Shown here piece after piece: positions 11,203 to 21,270 of a stretch of DNA of 64,000 nucleotides. The notes under the pieces were generated by a model. That model ran no database searches. It had not been told where the DNA came from and saw only the letters and a list, made by a program, of their open reading frames with translations. The position numbers and the translations under genes are program-made. The stretch is from Chaetoderma sp. LZ-2023a (Eukaryota > Mollusca > Caudofoveata > Chaetodermatida > Chaetodermatidae): positions 93,030,398 to 93,094,397 of the forward strand of contig CM067374.1 in assembly GCA_034401795.1 (NCBI GenBank), read 5' to 3'. Within the stretch, counting starts at the first letter, position 1. Each line of letters starts with the position of its first letter.

Positions 11203-11700
11203 TTAGTGACCACACTGCTTTTCCCCTTTTTTCACTTTGGTAAGAAAAGAACCTAAAGCAGGCATGGTCAAGCGAGAGGATGTCAACCAGATTGTGTCAC
11301 TGATGGCCGAACCGGTGTATGGTTGTAGGCGGTACGTCTGAAGTCCTGTTATCATAAGGTAATTCAACAAGTGAGAGTTTTTTGTATTATGTATATGTAT
11401 CATGTTCATTCATCTTATATATTCATGCTCATTCCCAGGCTAATACAAGCGATATGCAGGGAGTAGTTAACCCTCTTGGCATATTGGTGTTTCAGGCGAG
11501 ATACATGTTCGTTAGTTCTCTCCCTTTTCTTAGGAGGAAAAAGGGGGGGGGGGCTGTGACGCGAATGTGATTCGGTTCCGTGAACTTGACGGTCCTTTTA
11601 GGTCTCCGTTAGTCAAGTTTGAAGTCTAAAATCTTTCTCCAAGGGGCAAAATTAGCATGTATGGCTTGCCCCTTCCCACCAGGTTACTGATCAAATCTGG
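11203..11700 (+). other. DIRS 3' non-coding region, inner copy
   Basis: It contains a G run after aggaggaaaaag (about 11541-11552) and no ORF conserved between the copies. The same segment is at 13381-13878 in the outer copy. Confidence 0.7.
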
Positions 11701-11802
11701 TGTATATCAGAAGTAACAGAATGGTGAGTATTGATCGAAGGAGAATGCAGGAAATGTCAATTTCCCTTTCTCCGAGATCTAACAATACTCACCATTCTGT
11801 TA
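11701..11802 (+). repeat. Internal complementary region, inner DIRS copy
   Basis: 11701-11745 is the reverse complement of the element's left end, and 11746-11802 is that of its right end. The join ggagaa|tgcagg gives the circle junction ctgca-ttctcc and fixes both termini. In DIRS1-type models this region templates completion of the ends during circle formation. Confidence 0.95.
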
Positions 11803-11857
11803 TGGACCCAGCCTCCCAGCCCCACGGAGGCAAGCCATAGTTTTCTCTTGTTTGGTG

Positions 11858-12014
11858 GCTATGCAAACAATATGAGCTCTATGGTAAACGGGTACTCGGC
11901 AGTGGGGAGCCGGGTACCCGGTTCCCAGGAGTCGGTAAAGCTTTCTAAGTCTATAATCCTAGAGCCGCTGTCAGGGCCAGCTGTATATCAGAAGTAACAG
12001 AATGGTGAGTATTG
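11858..12014 (-). repeat. Right inverted terminal repeat, inner DIRS copy
   Basis: It is the reverse complement of 4985-5142. A right-specific 37-bp extension follows (12015-12051, ending catttcctgca). Confidence 0.93.
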
Positions 12015-12055
12015 TTAGATCTCGGAGAAAGGGAAATTGACATTTCCTGCAAATC

Positions 12056-13380
12056 ATGACATATGTCTCGCCGATTACAGATCCAAATGCCGTCGATACA
12101 GACGCACTGGCGATAAGCTGGAGAGGGATGCACGCTTACGCGTACCCACCCACCATTCTTCTACCGACGGTTTTGGTGAAGGTCAGGGAGGAACCGTGTC
12201 TGGTCTTGCTAATAGCGCCGTATTGGCCGAGCAGGGCGTGGTTCACGGATCTTCTAGATCTGCTGGTGGAAAATCCTGTGCAGTTGCCCGAGATTCCGAA
12301 CATAATCTCCCAGGCCAAGGGACGCTTCCTACACGAGTGTCCCGAAATGTTCAATGACTGCGTGGATGTTATCAAACAACGTTCCACGTCGGAAGGCTTT
12401 TCTCGACAGGCTGCTGATTTCATCGCGGCTGCGAGAAGGAGGTCAACCTTCAAGTCATATAACAACAAGGTTAACAGATTTGCAGACTGGTGTGAAGAAA
12501 AGGGTATTGATACCTTTCAATCCACTATCAGCAAATAGCAGACTTTCTCTGTGAGCTGTTCTTTTGAGGACTAGCTCCCGTCACAGTTGCTGGATACAAG
12601 TCAGCTTTGGCATCAGTTATCCCTTGTCTAGCCAACAGGGATAGTCCAGAGGTGGCCCAGTTAAATGTGATGTTGAAGGGAATGAGCAATCTCCGACCGA
12701 GACAACCGGTAGTCATTCCAGCCTGGAGTCTATCTTTAGTGCTTAATGTACTGGCCAAGCACCCTTTCGAACCGTTGCGTTCGGCTAGTCTAAAGCATTT
12801 GACTCTAAAGGCGGTCTTTCTATTGGCAGCTTCCTCAGCTAGAAGGCGCAGTGAGATCCATGCGCTTTCGGCAGAGAGGAACCGAATTATTGTTTCTGGA
12901 GAAGGTCTGCGTCTTCTGCCAAGAGCAGAGGTTATGTCAAAGAACCAATCTTTGAGATATCCTGGCAAACCGATCATTATACCGAAGTTAACTAGGTTTG
13001 ATCGTGATGCCATTGTCTGGTGCCCGGTCCGTGCTTTGACTAAGTACAAGGAACGGACTGACTCGTTACGGTCGAACGATAGACATCTGTGGATCTGCCA
13101 TAAAAAGTCTTATGGCGCCGCATCCATGGATACTATCTCTCGTTGGGTGGTCGAATGCATTCAGACTACTCAGGAGATGGCGACTGGGCACCAGGTGCAA
13201 GGCGTAAGGGCAGACAATGTCAGAGGAATAGCCGCCTCGACCGCCCTTTACAATGGTGTTCCGTTATAGGACATCATGGCCGTTGCACAATGGCACTGTG
13301 AGTCCTCATTCACGGATTACTATATGAGGGATGTGTCAGACTCAGCCAATCCACTCGCTTTAGCTGTTTTGAAACGATAG
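12056..13380 (+). pseudogene. RT tail fused to a dead tyrosine recombinase, outer copy
   Basis: The RT-RNase H C-terminus (YVSPITDPNAVD to CPEMFN) runs straight into recombinase sequence (DCVDVIKQRSTSE), because two bases are missing near 12353. A further missing base near 12527 gives a stop at 12536-12538. The frame reopens at 12607-13269. Two changes kill the enzyme independently: the H-x-x-R box reads ADNVRG instead of AHDVRG (catalytic His replaced by Asp, about 13213), and TAG at 13267-13269 stops translation before the nucleophile tyrosine. Decayed homologous sequence continues to the ancestral stop at 13378-13380. Confidence 0.92.
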
Positions 13381-13878
13381 TTAGTGACCACACTGCTTTT
13401 CACCCTTTTCTCACTTCGGTAAGAAAAGAACCTAAAGCAGGCATGGTCAGGCGAGAGGATGTCAACCAGATTGTGTCACTGATGGCCGAACCGGTGAATG
13501 GTTGGAGGCGGTACGTCTGAAGTCCAATTATCATAAGGTAATTCAATAGTGAGAGTTTTTTGTATTATGGATATGTATCATGTTCATTCATCTTATATAT
13601 TCATGCTCATTCCCAGGCTAATACATGGAGTATGCAGGGAGCAGTTAACCCTCTTGGCATATTTGTGTTTTCAGGCGAGATACATGTTCGTTAGTTCTCT
13701 CCCTTTTCTTAGGAGGAAAAAGGGGGGAGGACTGTGACGCGAATGTGATTCGGTTCCGTGAACTTGACGGTCCTTTTAGGTCTCCGTTAGTCAAGTTTGA
13801 AGTCTAAAATCTTTCTCCAAGGGGCAAAATTAGCATTTATGGCTTGCCCCTTCCCACCAGGTTACTGATCAAATCTGG

Positions 13879-13980
13879 TGTATATCAGAAGTAACAGAAT
13901 GGTGAGTATTGATCGAAGGAGAATGCAGGAAATGTCAATTTCCCTTTCTCCGAGATCTAACAATACTCACCATTCTGTTA
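13879..13980 (+). repeat. Internal complementary region, outer DIRS copy
   Basis: It has the same structure as 11701-11802, with the join at 13923/13924. It predicts the outer termini at 39 and 14229. Confidence 0.93.
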
Positions 13981-14035
13981 CGGACCCAGCCTCCCAGCCC
14001 CACGGAGGCAAGCCATAGTTTTCTCTTGTTTGGTG

Positions 14036-14192
14036 GCTATGCAAACAATATGAGCTCTATGGTAAACGGGTACTCGGCAGTTGGGAGCCGAGTACCCGGT
14101 TCCCAGGAGTCGGTAAAGCTTTCTAAGTCTATAATCCTAGAGCCGCTGTCAGGGCCAGCTGTATATCAGAAGTAACAGAATGGTGAGTATTG
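14036..14192 (-). repeat. Right inverted terminal repeat, outer DIRS copy
   Basis: It is the reverse complement of 51-208. The right-specific tail is 14193-14229. Confidence 0.92.
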
Positions 14193-14229
14193 TTAGATCT
14201 CGGAGAAAGGGAAATTGACATTTCCTGCA

Positions 14230-14645
14230 ATATTTGTGAAAGTTCTCTCCCCTAAAATGCATTTAAAGTTTCGTGTCCGCCAGTCCAGGCCATATCAAAA
14301 TGTTTTTAACCTAAATCTTCTTTTAAGTTTGATATAATTAAGTAGAGACAACATGTCATGATTTTATTTCAGCGATATCCATCTGTATTTGTGAGAGTTA
14401 TCCCCCCTGAAAAGAGCAAAACTCGTCAAAAATCTATTTTCCATGCTAGATCTTAGGGAGTTTTGAGCATACATTTGAAATTCCTTTTTCCTGTGAACAT
14501 TTACGTAGAGACGAAGTGTCATAACTTTGTTTCAGCGGGATCTGCCCACATTTGCCAGAGTTATCCTCCCTGAAAGGATTTAATTTCATCAAAGACGGGA
14601 GTATTAAGCCCCGCTAGGCAGCGCTCTTGTTTTAGGACTGACGCC
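14230..14645 (+). repeat. Degenerate tandem repeat (~155-165 bp unit) that received the DIRS copy
   Basis: Blocks near 14343-14420 (gtagagacaacatgtcatga, tttgtgagagttatccccc) recur near 14505-14580 (gtagagacgaagtgtcataa, tttgccagagttatcctccc). The first unit is cut at 14230 by the DIRS insertion. The array ends near ggcagcgctcttgttt. Confidence 0.65.
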
Positions 14646-14730
14646 ACTTATACATGTTGTATACGGATTTTGAGCAAATTACATACAAGTATGGAAATAA
14701 TTCTAACTTTCCATGTTTTCTTCTGTTTAG

Positions 14731-14796
14731 AGTCCCAAAACTATTACCCAAGTAGTCCCAGATCTCAATTGTTTAAAAATTCGTGGAAGTTCTGAT
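14731..14796 (+). other. Possible small internal exon upstream of the FOXO terminal exon
   Basis: A pyrimidine-rich acceptor (ttcttctgtttag, ending 14730) and a donor (gat|gtaagt at 14796/14797) enclose 66 bases. Only frame 0 is open (22 codons, beginning SPKTITQVVPDL). Its phase fits the phase-0 acceptor of the FOXO exon at 16003. I do not recognise the peptide as a conserved FOXO segment, so this rests on splice signals and phase alone. Confidence 0.3.
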
Positions 14797-15514
14797 GTAA
14801 GTGTGATGAAAATCTTTAGGTCACTCACAGTTATTAGTTCACTTGGATAGAATGACCATGTGAACTTATGCTATGGTGACTGTCCATTATCTGTCTGTCT
14901 GTCCGTCCATCCATCAGTCATCCGTCAACTTTTCCGTTAATCCTTTAAAGAACTTCTTTTCAAGAACCAGTGGGCAGATTTCAAGTAAATTTGGCAGGAA
15001 GCATTTTTTATTTGATGGATTTTTGGGCAAAATTTTGGAAAATGATTTTATGTAGGTTATGGCTGTATATGCTAATTTTAAAATTTGCCTCTTGAAATTA
15101 CTGGATAAATGATTTGGCAGCCATCGGGGTTTCTTAAAAGGGTATTTTTGATTGTCTATACCCCAAAATGTAACTTGGGACCCCCAAAACTAGTGGCAGA
15201 ACCCCTGGAAATCTTATATAAAATGATCTTTAAATACTACATGTAATTAGTTTTCTAGGTTTTGCACAAAAATACCTGCATGATCTAGAATGGCACCACC
15301 CATAATTCATAGATGTTAGCCCATGGTAAGTGAACTCTCTAATTTTAAGCATGAATGAGAAAAACTACATGGGAAATACCAGGTTTCTGTTTGGGACTCC
15401 CAGAATTCTAGGGGTGTGCTCCAAAATTTAGATGCCATGAGAAACACTGTCAGCTATCATGAACTTTTTCCCGGAAAAATCTCCCATAGGAAAGCAAGTG
15501 GAAATTTAAAATGC
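14797..15514 (+). repeat. Intergenic/intronic stretch with a family C-like repeat fragment
   Basis: 14858-15060 has features of the long family C repeat (tatgctatggtgactgtcc, then ctgtctgtccgtccatcc, then atttggcaggaagcat). The remainder up to 15514 shows no gene. Confidence 0.5.
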
Positions 15515-15770
15515 CTAAGGCAGCAACAGTGCCCAGTCAAATTAGTTTCAAAATATTCAACAGCGTGTTTATTAAATAGCAAAGAATTATTACAAATACA
15601 TGCAATTCATACAACGTGTCGGGACTGTGAGATTTGGTGACGGTCTATATGGAACCTTTTGTGATGTAATGATTGTGACATCATCATACACCAGCTGAGC
15701 TGATTATGACGTCATATGAAGTGAGACGATGGATGGGTGGGTACTCTGGAAAGGTGAATTAAGCAGTATT
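15515..15770 (+). repeat. Family B composite repeat, right half
   Basis: It begins inside the palindromic core (cagcaacagtgcccagtcaa) and lacks the left arm. It continues through the arm of the composite with one TGACGTCA octamer near 15708 and the gatggatgggtgggtactct end. Confidence 0.7.
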
Positions 15771-15827
15771 TAGCCATTGAAGGGTTAAGCCTGAAATCTT
15801 CAAAGTTAAATTTCAAGTCAGTCTCCA

Positions 15828-15912
15828 GCCAACTTCCCACAATTCATTGCACTTACTACTACGTTCCAGGAAGTTAACCTGTAGTAAGCTCAATAAATTG
15901 TGGGAAGTTGGC
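15828..15912. repeat. Hairpin with 32-bp arms just upstream of the FOXO exon
   Basis: Arms 15828-15859 (gccaacttcccacaattc...) and 15881-15912 (...aattgtgggaagttggc) are inverted with about three mismatches and a 21-nt spacer. The structure sits about 90 bases before the splice acceptor at 16002. Confidence 0.8.
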
Positions 15913-16002
15913 GGGACACTGAATGTAAACATCTCAAAGGTTCCATGTCTGATGTGCAAAATTATTGACTTTTTTTATTTATACTGTTTATATATTTTGC
16001 AG

Positions 16003-16731
16003 GTAAACCCACAAGGTCGGCCGTCACAGTCAGCTCTACAGCAACACCTACAGTCTCCAACTAGTACTGCCAACTCATTGTTATTAAAAGCTTTGACAAG
16101 TGCGAGTCCTCCGCCTCCACTGTCACTAAGCCAGGCGCAGCAGCTGGGCCTGCTGTCCGAGCCATACACTAGTAACATAGTACAACATGGACTTGGCAAT
16201 AATAACTGTTCACCAGTTGGGCGGTCTTTAGGATCTGTTTCTTGTTACGGAACCAATCCTATTTCTGGATTAACAGCAGATATTTCGCCACAATTACACC
16301 GAGCTAGGATGAACATTCAAAATGTCCAAATGAATGGTCAGATTGGGCCTACTCCTGTCCAGCGGTCACTCACTGCTCAGTTAGCTCTAGCACAAGAGTA
16401 TCAAATCTCTCGTGGTTTATTAAATACGGAACTTGCACAGCAAATATCATTAAACCAACTCAATGCACAGTACATCACTACACCATCAAATAGCTGTGAA
16501 CAACTCATATTAACGAGTGCTGATTCGATTACCGAACCCTTGCCACATTCGGCAAGCAATGCGTCCATGAATAGTAATGGCTTAAATGATATTGAACTGG
16601 AATCGTTAAGCGGTGTCGATTGTGATATAGACCAGCTTATTAACTATGAGCTTAGTGTGGATGGCGATTTGGACATCAATCTCGATCAGTATGTCTCGAC
16701 CGGAGATCCCTGCATAAGTCGGATTCATTGA
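16003..16731 (+). CDS. FOXO: FOXO forkhead transcription factor, C-terminal exon
   Basis: FOXO proteins are nuclear forkhead factors downstream of insulin/PI3K-AKT signalling. This exon encodes the C-terminal 242 residues, without the DNA-binding domain. The acceptor tatattttgcag ends at 16002 and the first codon is in phase 0 (VNPQGRPSQS). Two FOXO landmarks are visible. LLLKALTSASPPPPLS (about 16078-16125) resembles conserved region 2 (LLKELLTSDSPP in vertebrate FOXO). DCDIDQLINYELSVDGDLDI (about 16618-16677) resembles the acidic CR3 transactivation segment. Between them lies Gln/Ser/Asn-rich low-complexity sequence typical of these C-termini. Translation ends at the TGA of 16729-16731. The forkhead exon is not in the window. 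A CRTC coactivator was considered and does not fit the ending. Confidence 0.85.
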   Translation, partial: VNPQGRPSQSALQQHLQSPTSTANSLLLKALTSASPPPPLSLSQAQQLGLLSEPYTSNIVQHGLGNNNCSPVGRSLGSVSCYGTNPISGLTADISPQLHRARMNIQNVQMNGQIGPTPVQRSLTAQLALAQEYQISRGLLNTELAQQISLNQLNAQYITTPSNSCEQLILTSADSITEPLPHSASNASMNSNGLNDIELESLSGVDCDIDQLINYELSVDGDLDINLDQYVSTGDPCISRIH

Positions 16732-16767
16732 AGTAATTTTTGTTATCATTTTAATTTAATAATTAAT

Positions 16768-16777
16768 AATAAATAAA
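16768..16777 (+). promoter_or_regulatory. Overlapping poly(A) signals for FOXO
   Basis: Two AATAAA hexamers (16768-16773 and 16772-16777) lie about 40 bases after the stop codon in an AT-rich stretch. A 3' UTR this short, or an additional later site, cannot be decided from sequence. Confidence 0.5.
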
Positions 16778-16811
16778 TTTTTATAGGAAATTGTTAAAAT
16801 TATACATACTT

Positions 16812-17257
16812 TTGTTACCCTCGCCCTGTAGGGGGAAGAGGTTATTGTGACCGGGTCTGTTTGTGTGCGTGTGTCTGTCTGTCTGCCTGTCTGTGTGTCT
16901 GCACCTTTATCTCAAAAGTACGGTACTGGTCCGATTTGGTTCAAATTTTAACACAATGAACTTGCGGTGTAAGTGGATTGCCAGATTTTGGCCATGATCC
17001 CGTTTTAGAGATCTCGCATCCAGATCAGATCAAATTCTGGATTAGTGAATATCTTGAAAACTACTTGTCCGATTTGGTTAAAGTTTTAACACATGAAAGG
17101 GTGTGACACATCATTGGGTGTGGTCCAGGAAATTCAGAGAAAAATTCGCAAAAATCAAGAAAATCTGAAAACAATTTGGAAAATCCAAAAACGTTTTGCA
17201 AACACTGACAAAACAGGAGGACGAGGATCTGCAATCGCGCGGATTGCTCTTGTTTAA
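16812..17257 (+). repeat. Interspersed repeat after FOXO ('ccctcgccctgtaggggg' type)
   Basis: It starts ttaccctcgccctgtagggg, passes through a (GTCT)n-like stretch and two 'gtccgatttggttaaa' motifs, and ends gattgctcttgttt. It has no ORF. The ending resembles that of the repeat at 14645. Confidence 0.6.
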
Positions 17258-17546
17258 TATGTAAATAACTGTAGATTATAATATTACATACAATAATGTT
17301 GTTACTGCGCTTGTGTATAGATAGGCCCTACACAGGTCTGCCATTTGTTATACCTCCATTCATTTAATGTATACCTGTGTCTACAGTGGATATATAATAT
17401 TCATCATACATGTATATTAACACATTGCTAGATATTATCATAATGAAGGTTTTACTTATTGTTTTACATGACGTATATATAGTTGTAGGTTTAAGCCATG
17501 ACAGCACAAGGATGAGTGATATTTATTCTATCAGACATTTCAAAAT

Positions 17547-17788
17547 TTAACCCTTTAATAGTAGTCAAGCCGGCCATAACCGGCCTCTGCTGTCATCTTG
17601 AGGAATGTCCATTTGCCGGCCAAGAGAAAACTATTTTGAAAATTTACCACAGGAATGCCTGGTTCGATAAACGAGCCAGTCATTCCAGTGATAAATTTTC
17701 AAAAACCGTCTTCTCTTGGCCTGCAAATGGACATTGAATAAGGGAATATTTTGATTTTCTTGACCAAATTTGACCGCTAAAGGGTTAA
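17547..17788. repeat. Family A fold-back element (copy 1)
   Basis: This is one of the best-preserved copies. Both ends are TTAACCCTTTAA-like (ttaacccttta at 17547, aaagggttaa at the right). The long inner arms gtccatttgccggccaagag / ctcttggcctgcaaatggac enclose a central ggttcgataaacgagcc turn. Confidence 0.85.
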
Positions 17789-17864
17789 AGACCAAAATAT
17801 CCTACTGTGTATGGACATTACATGAAATTCCGTGACTCATTCTTTAGCTTCCATTTTAGAACAA

Positions 17865-18104
17865 TTAACACTTTACTTGTTGAATTTCACCAAGAAAATC
17901 AAAACATGCTTATTGAATGTCCATTTGCATACCAAGAGAATACTATTTTTTTCTAATTTACCGCTGGAATGACCGTCTTCATTACCGAGCTAGGCATTCC
18001 AGTGGTAAATTTTCAAAAATAGTCTTCTCTTGGCTTGTAAATGGATATTGTCCAAGACGACTGGCAGAGGCTAGTGTTGACCAGCTTAACCATTAATGGG
18101 TTAA
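17865..18104. repeat. Family A fold-back element (copy 2), opposite polarity to copy 1
   Basis: The end bearing gtcaagaaaatcaaa lies on the left and the 'gaccactgcagagg' end on the right. TTAA bounds both sides (17865, 18101). Confidence 0.8.
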
Positions 18105-18246
18105 CCTGATGTTATGAAACCTGTCTTGTGTAACCGCCTTATATGGCGAATCAATAGCTGCTTTGTGTACATTATTTCTAGAATTTTAGCTCTATTGAGT
18201 GTTCAAACCAGCTAGAACTGTTTCTGCCATGTTGTATGCACTCAGT

Positions 18247-18427
18247 GCAGTGACCACAAGAAATGTCCATTTGCAGGTTAATTATGGTACTGAAATCAAG
18301 GCTTGATAACCGAGCCAGTCATTTCAATGGTCACTTTTCAAAGATAGTCTTCTCTTGGTCTGGAAATGGACATTTTCTATGAAAAAATTGAAATTTTCTT
18401 AAACAAATTCGAGGATCAAAGGGTTAA
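18247..18427. repeat. Family A fold-back element (copy 3), left end truncated
   Basis: The outer left end is missing. The central gcttgataaccgagccagtc turn and the right gggttaa end remain. Confidence 0.65.
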
Positions 18428-18767
18428 GCGTTAACTACTGTAGTCATCTGCTTTAATTGTAGTAGGATTTGCTTTCACCATTTTAAGCATAGAAACCAGT
18501 GAAATACTTTTAAAATGTTAAAAGGTTGAATAATTTACAAGTATTCTGTTGAAAATTTTAAAACTAAATTGGTTTTCCGGTCAGGATAGACTTTAAAAAA
18601 ACTCAACAATTTACAAACTGTTATATTTGTTTTGAAATTGAGACTGGGGTGAATAGATCATGTACTTAAATATAAAGATAGTGAACAGCATTCAAAATTA
18701 TTCGGACAAAATTTTGTTCAAACTTTGGACATGTATTTAATTAGTAAATAGTTAGGTTGATGAAATT

Positions 18768-18950
18768 TGACCATTAAATGGTTAATGTTCAAGCTAGGAA
18801 AAAATGGCTTCTCTGCTGGTCTTGAGAAATGGCCATTTGCAAGGCAAATTCTTTTCAAAAATTGAAATATTTTTGTCCTGCAACAGGACATTCAGTAAGC
18901 AAAAATGGTGATTTTTCTTTTGCCAATCTTAGCAATTAAACTAAAAAATG
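18768..18950. repeat. Family A element (copy 4), degenerate
   Basis: Only gcttctctgctggtcttgag, gccatttgcaaggc and a weak mirror arm persist. The central hairpin is deleted. Confidence 0.5.
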
Positions 18951-19027
18951 TTTTACCGTCGATTATGTTACTTTGATCCAGCTATATATATTCTAGTTAC
19001 ATGCGTATAATAGAGTCAGTAAATTGT

Positions 19028-19245
19028 TGAACAGCAACAGCGCCCAGTCAAATTAGTTTCAAAATATTCAACAGAATATTGATCAAATAGTAAAAGCAAA
19101 CAATTTATACAACAACGCATAGACCGTCTTCAAATATGCGTTCGTGACATAGTTATCGACATCATTCATTATGATGTCATTGTACACATCACGCAGTTCA
19201 TTATGACGTCATATGATGGGTGGTTACTCTCGAAAGGTTAATTGC
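19028..19245 (+). repeat. Family B composite repeat, right half
   Basis: It runs from the palindrome arm cagcaacagcgcccagtcaa through a TGACGTCA octamer near 19203 to gatgggtggttactctcg. Confidence 0.7.
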
Positions 19246-20284
19246 ATGTGTCCGTTGTTGGATCCGCAAATGGATTCCATTAAGGGATTGTTTGCTATAC
19301 TACTATTTCTGTATTAACTATTCCATGTGTCCCCATACGTTTTCCTCTGTGTCCACAATCCGTTTTTGAATGGTCCCTGGAGATAATTTTGCATATGTGG
19401 ATGAGAATATGAAGCAGGTTTTTCGTACCTAAACATGAACATAAACTGTCCTATATTACTGTATTCCGGTCAAATAAAGACAAAGATAATCCTAAAACCG
19501 CTCTGCTCCAGTTGCACCTCTTTGATTAGATGATAATAACATCCACATATTTTCCGCTTTTTTAAAGAAGAATATGTACCAATCATCAATGTTTTCTTTC
19601 CTGAGTTTTCTTTCTATGTCGATAGAACAAAGCTAACATCAGTAGTTTGTCTTCATCTAGGTCGCATTTTAACCGTAGAATTTTTTATAGTGGAGTGGCC
19701 GGTTTTCTTAAACGGATGACTGAACGGATCCAAAATCATATATGATTGACGAACCGTAAATGCATACATGGAAACGGGAAAATTGATGAATCATGCATTA
19801 ACGAATTGCATACACGTGGAATCGTAAACTCAGGCAGCAACAGCTTCCAGGCAATTTAGTTGTTCAACCCTACATGAGTTGTAGGATGGCTCGACTTAGC
19901 AATCAGAATGGCATATATCATCTGAAAATTATGTAGAATATTGAAGTTTTTTAAAATGGCTCTCCGTGCGCAGTCCAAGACCTCTAATTTTCGAACTTTC
20001 AACTAAATATTTCACACTGGCTTTGCTATGATAGTTCAAGCTACATAGTGCTACATACATACTTATATATGAGTGCATAATACACATAGTGCTCATTATT
20101 TTAGAGCTTAAATTGTATTGCTTCGTATTACTAATACACAATAAAGTTTTCTGAGAATTTATTAAATATTGTTAAAAACAGTTGAGTTGCTATTAACATA
20201 ATTGCGATTAATTTCATTGTTTGCATTAAGTTTTGTGATTCATTTGCTATTATATCAACTAATTTGTCACAATTGTATAGCCTC
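19246..20284. other. Unannotated stretch
   Basis: I see no ORF, RNA gene or strong repeat here except a decayed piece of the family B palindrome near 19831-19870. It is AT-rich. Confidence 0.6.
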
Positions 20285-20516
20285 TTAATCCTTTACCCCG
20301 CAAATTTGTTCAAGAAAAGTTAAATTTACTCATAGAAAATTTTAATTTGCAAACCAAGAGAAGAGTATTTTGGAAGATTTGCCACTGAAATGACTGGCTC
20401 GGTTATCGATCAAGTCATTCCAGTGGTGAATTTAAAAAAATTGTCTTCTCTTGGTCCGCAAATGGACATTTCTCAAGACCACTGCAGAAGGTATTTTTGG
20501 CCTACTTGAGTGTTAA
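20285..20516. repeat. Family A fold-back element (copy 5)
   Basis: The left end ttaatcctttacc and right end gagtgttaa are both present. The turn is ggctcggttatcgatcaagtc, with a few substitutions in the arms. Confidence 0.75.
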
Positions 20517-20526
20517 AATGTTCTAT

Positions 20527-20722
20527 ACTCAAGATGGCCAAAAACGGTCTTGTGTGAAATGTCATTTTCGAGAAACAAGCATGACAAGAGAAGACTATTC
20601 TTGAAAATTTGTCACTAGAATGACTGTCTCAAAAATGGAGCCAGACATTCCAGTGGTAAATTTTCTAAAATAACCTCTTGGTATGCAAATGAAAATTTTC
20701 GATGAGAAAATCGAAGGGTTAA
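20527..20722. repeat. Family A fold-back element (copy 6)
   Basis: It follows copy 5 almost immediately, in the opposite polarity. Its arms are more diverged and the right end is gaagggttaa. Confidence 0.65.
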
Positions 20723-20857
20723 GAAAATAGAGACAACATACATTTGTAGGCCAGGAGAGCAATGCACATTAGAAAGCTCAGATATCGAGATTGCAGTGAT
20801 AAACTTTTTAAAATATTTGTATCTTGCTAGAGGCAAATGGACAGTGCCACATCAGAA

Positions 20858-21060
20858 GCAGATAAACCATGTCGGACAAGACTGACCTCTGCAGTGGTCT
20901 TAACAAATGTCATTTGCAAGCTAAGAGAAGACTATTTGAAAATATCATGTTGGAATGGCTGGCTCGAGGAGGTAAATTTTAAAGACTTGTCATCTCTTGG
21001 TTTGCAAATGGACAACCGCTAATCAAACCTTTAATTCTCTTGGCCAATCTTGACCATTAC
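20858..21060. repeat. Family A fold-back element (copy 7), degenerate
   Basis: acctctgcagtggtcttaac, catttgcaagctaagagaag and the mirrored catctcttggtttgcaaatg are recognisable. A decayed additional arm lies to the left (20735-20840). Confidence 0.6.
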
Positions 21061-21116
21061 ACCTATGAACCGTTGAAATCTCAGTGTCTCAACGCCATGG
21101 CAAAACTTCTGGCGAA

Positions 21117-21215
21117 GCTGCTGAATATTTTGAACTAATTTCAGAGGAGCCTGCTGCTGCGGAGCGCAACAACAGCTCCCAGTCAAATTAGTTTCAAAAT
21201 AGTCAACAGAGAACA
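21117..21215. repeat. Family B palindrome, core only
   Basis: gctgctgaatattttgaac is mirrored by gtttcaaaatagtcaacag around a gcctgctgctgcggagc centre. The TGACGTCA-bearing flanks are absent. Confidence 0.7.
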
Positions 21216-21270
21216 TTCCTTGCTTCATGGAAAAAGAGTTTGTTATTTCGGGTCTATGCGGGTTAACTAG

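Larger units (their letters stand above)
4973..12051 (+). mobile_element. Inner DIRS-type retroelement, complete from end to end
   Basis: This is a 7079-bp full-length copy inserted into the RNase H region of an older copy. Both ends are set by its internal complementary region. The reverse complement of 4973 onward and that of the sequence ending at 12051 are fused at 11745/11746, as expected for the circular-junction template of DIRS1-type elements. Removing 4973-12051 restores the host sequence (gctca|aatcatg) exactly as found intact at 9868-9879, with no target-site duplication. Gene order is gag-like, RT-RNase H, tyrosine recombinase, all on the + strand. Indels in RT make it non-autonomous as it stands. 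Confidence 0.95.
12052..14229 (+). mobile_element. Outer DIRS-type retroelement, 3' part
   Basis: It resumes the outer copy at the base after the break (aatcatgacatatg, homologous to 9872 onward) and runs through the recombinase region, the complementary region and the right terminal repeat. Its right end ctgca at 14229 equals that of the inner copy. Confidence 0.93.

Noticed and set aside
16003-16731. Identity as a CRTC (CREB coactivator) C-terminus
   Set aside because: The Gln/Ser-rich region alone would allow it, but the LLKALTSASPP and DCDIDQLINYELSVDGDLD segments match FOXO conserved regions and not the CRTC ending.
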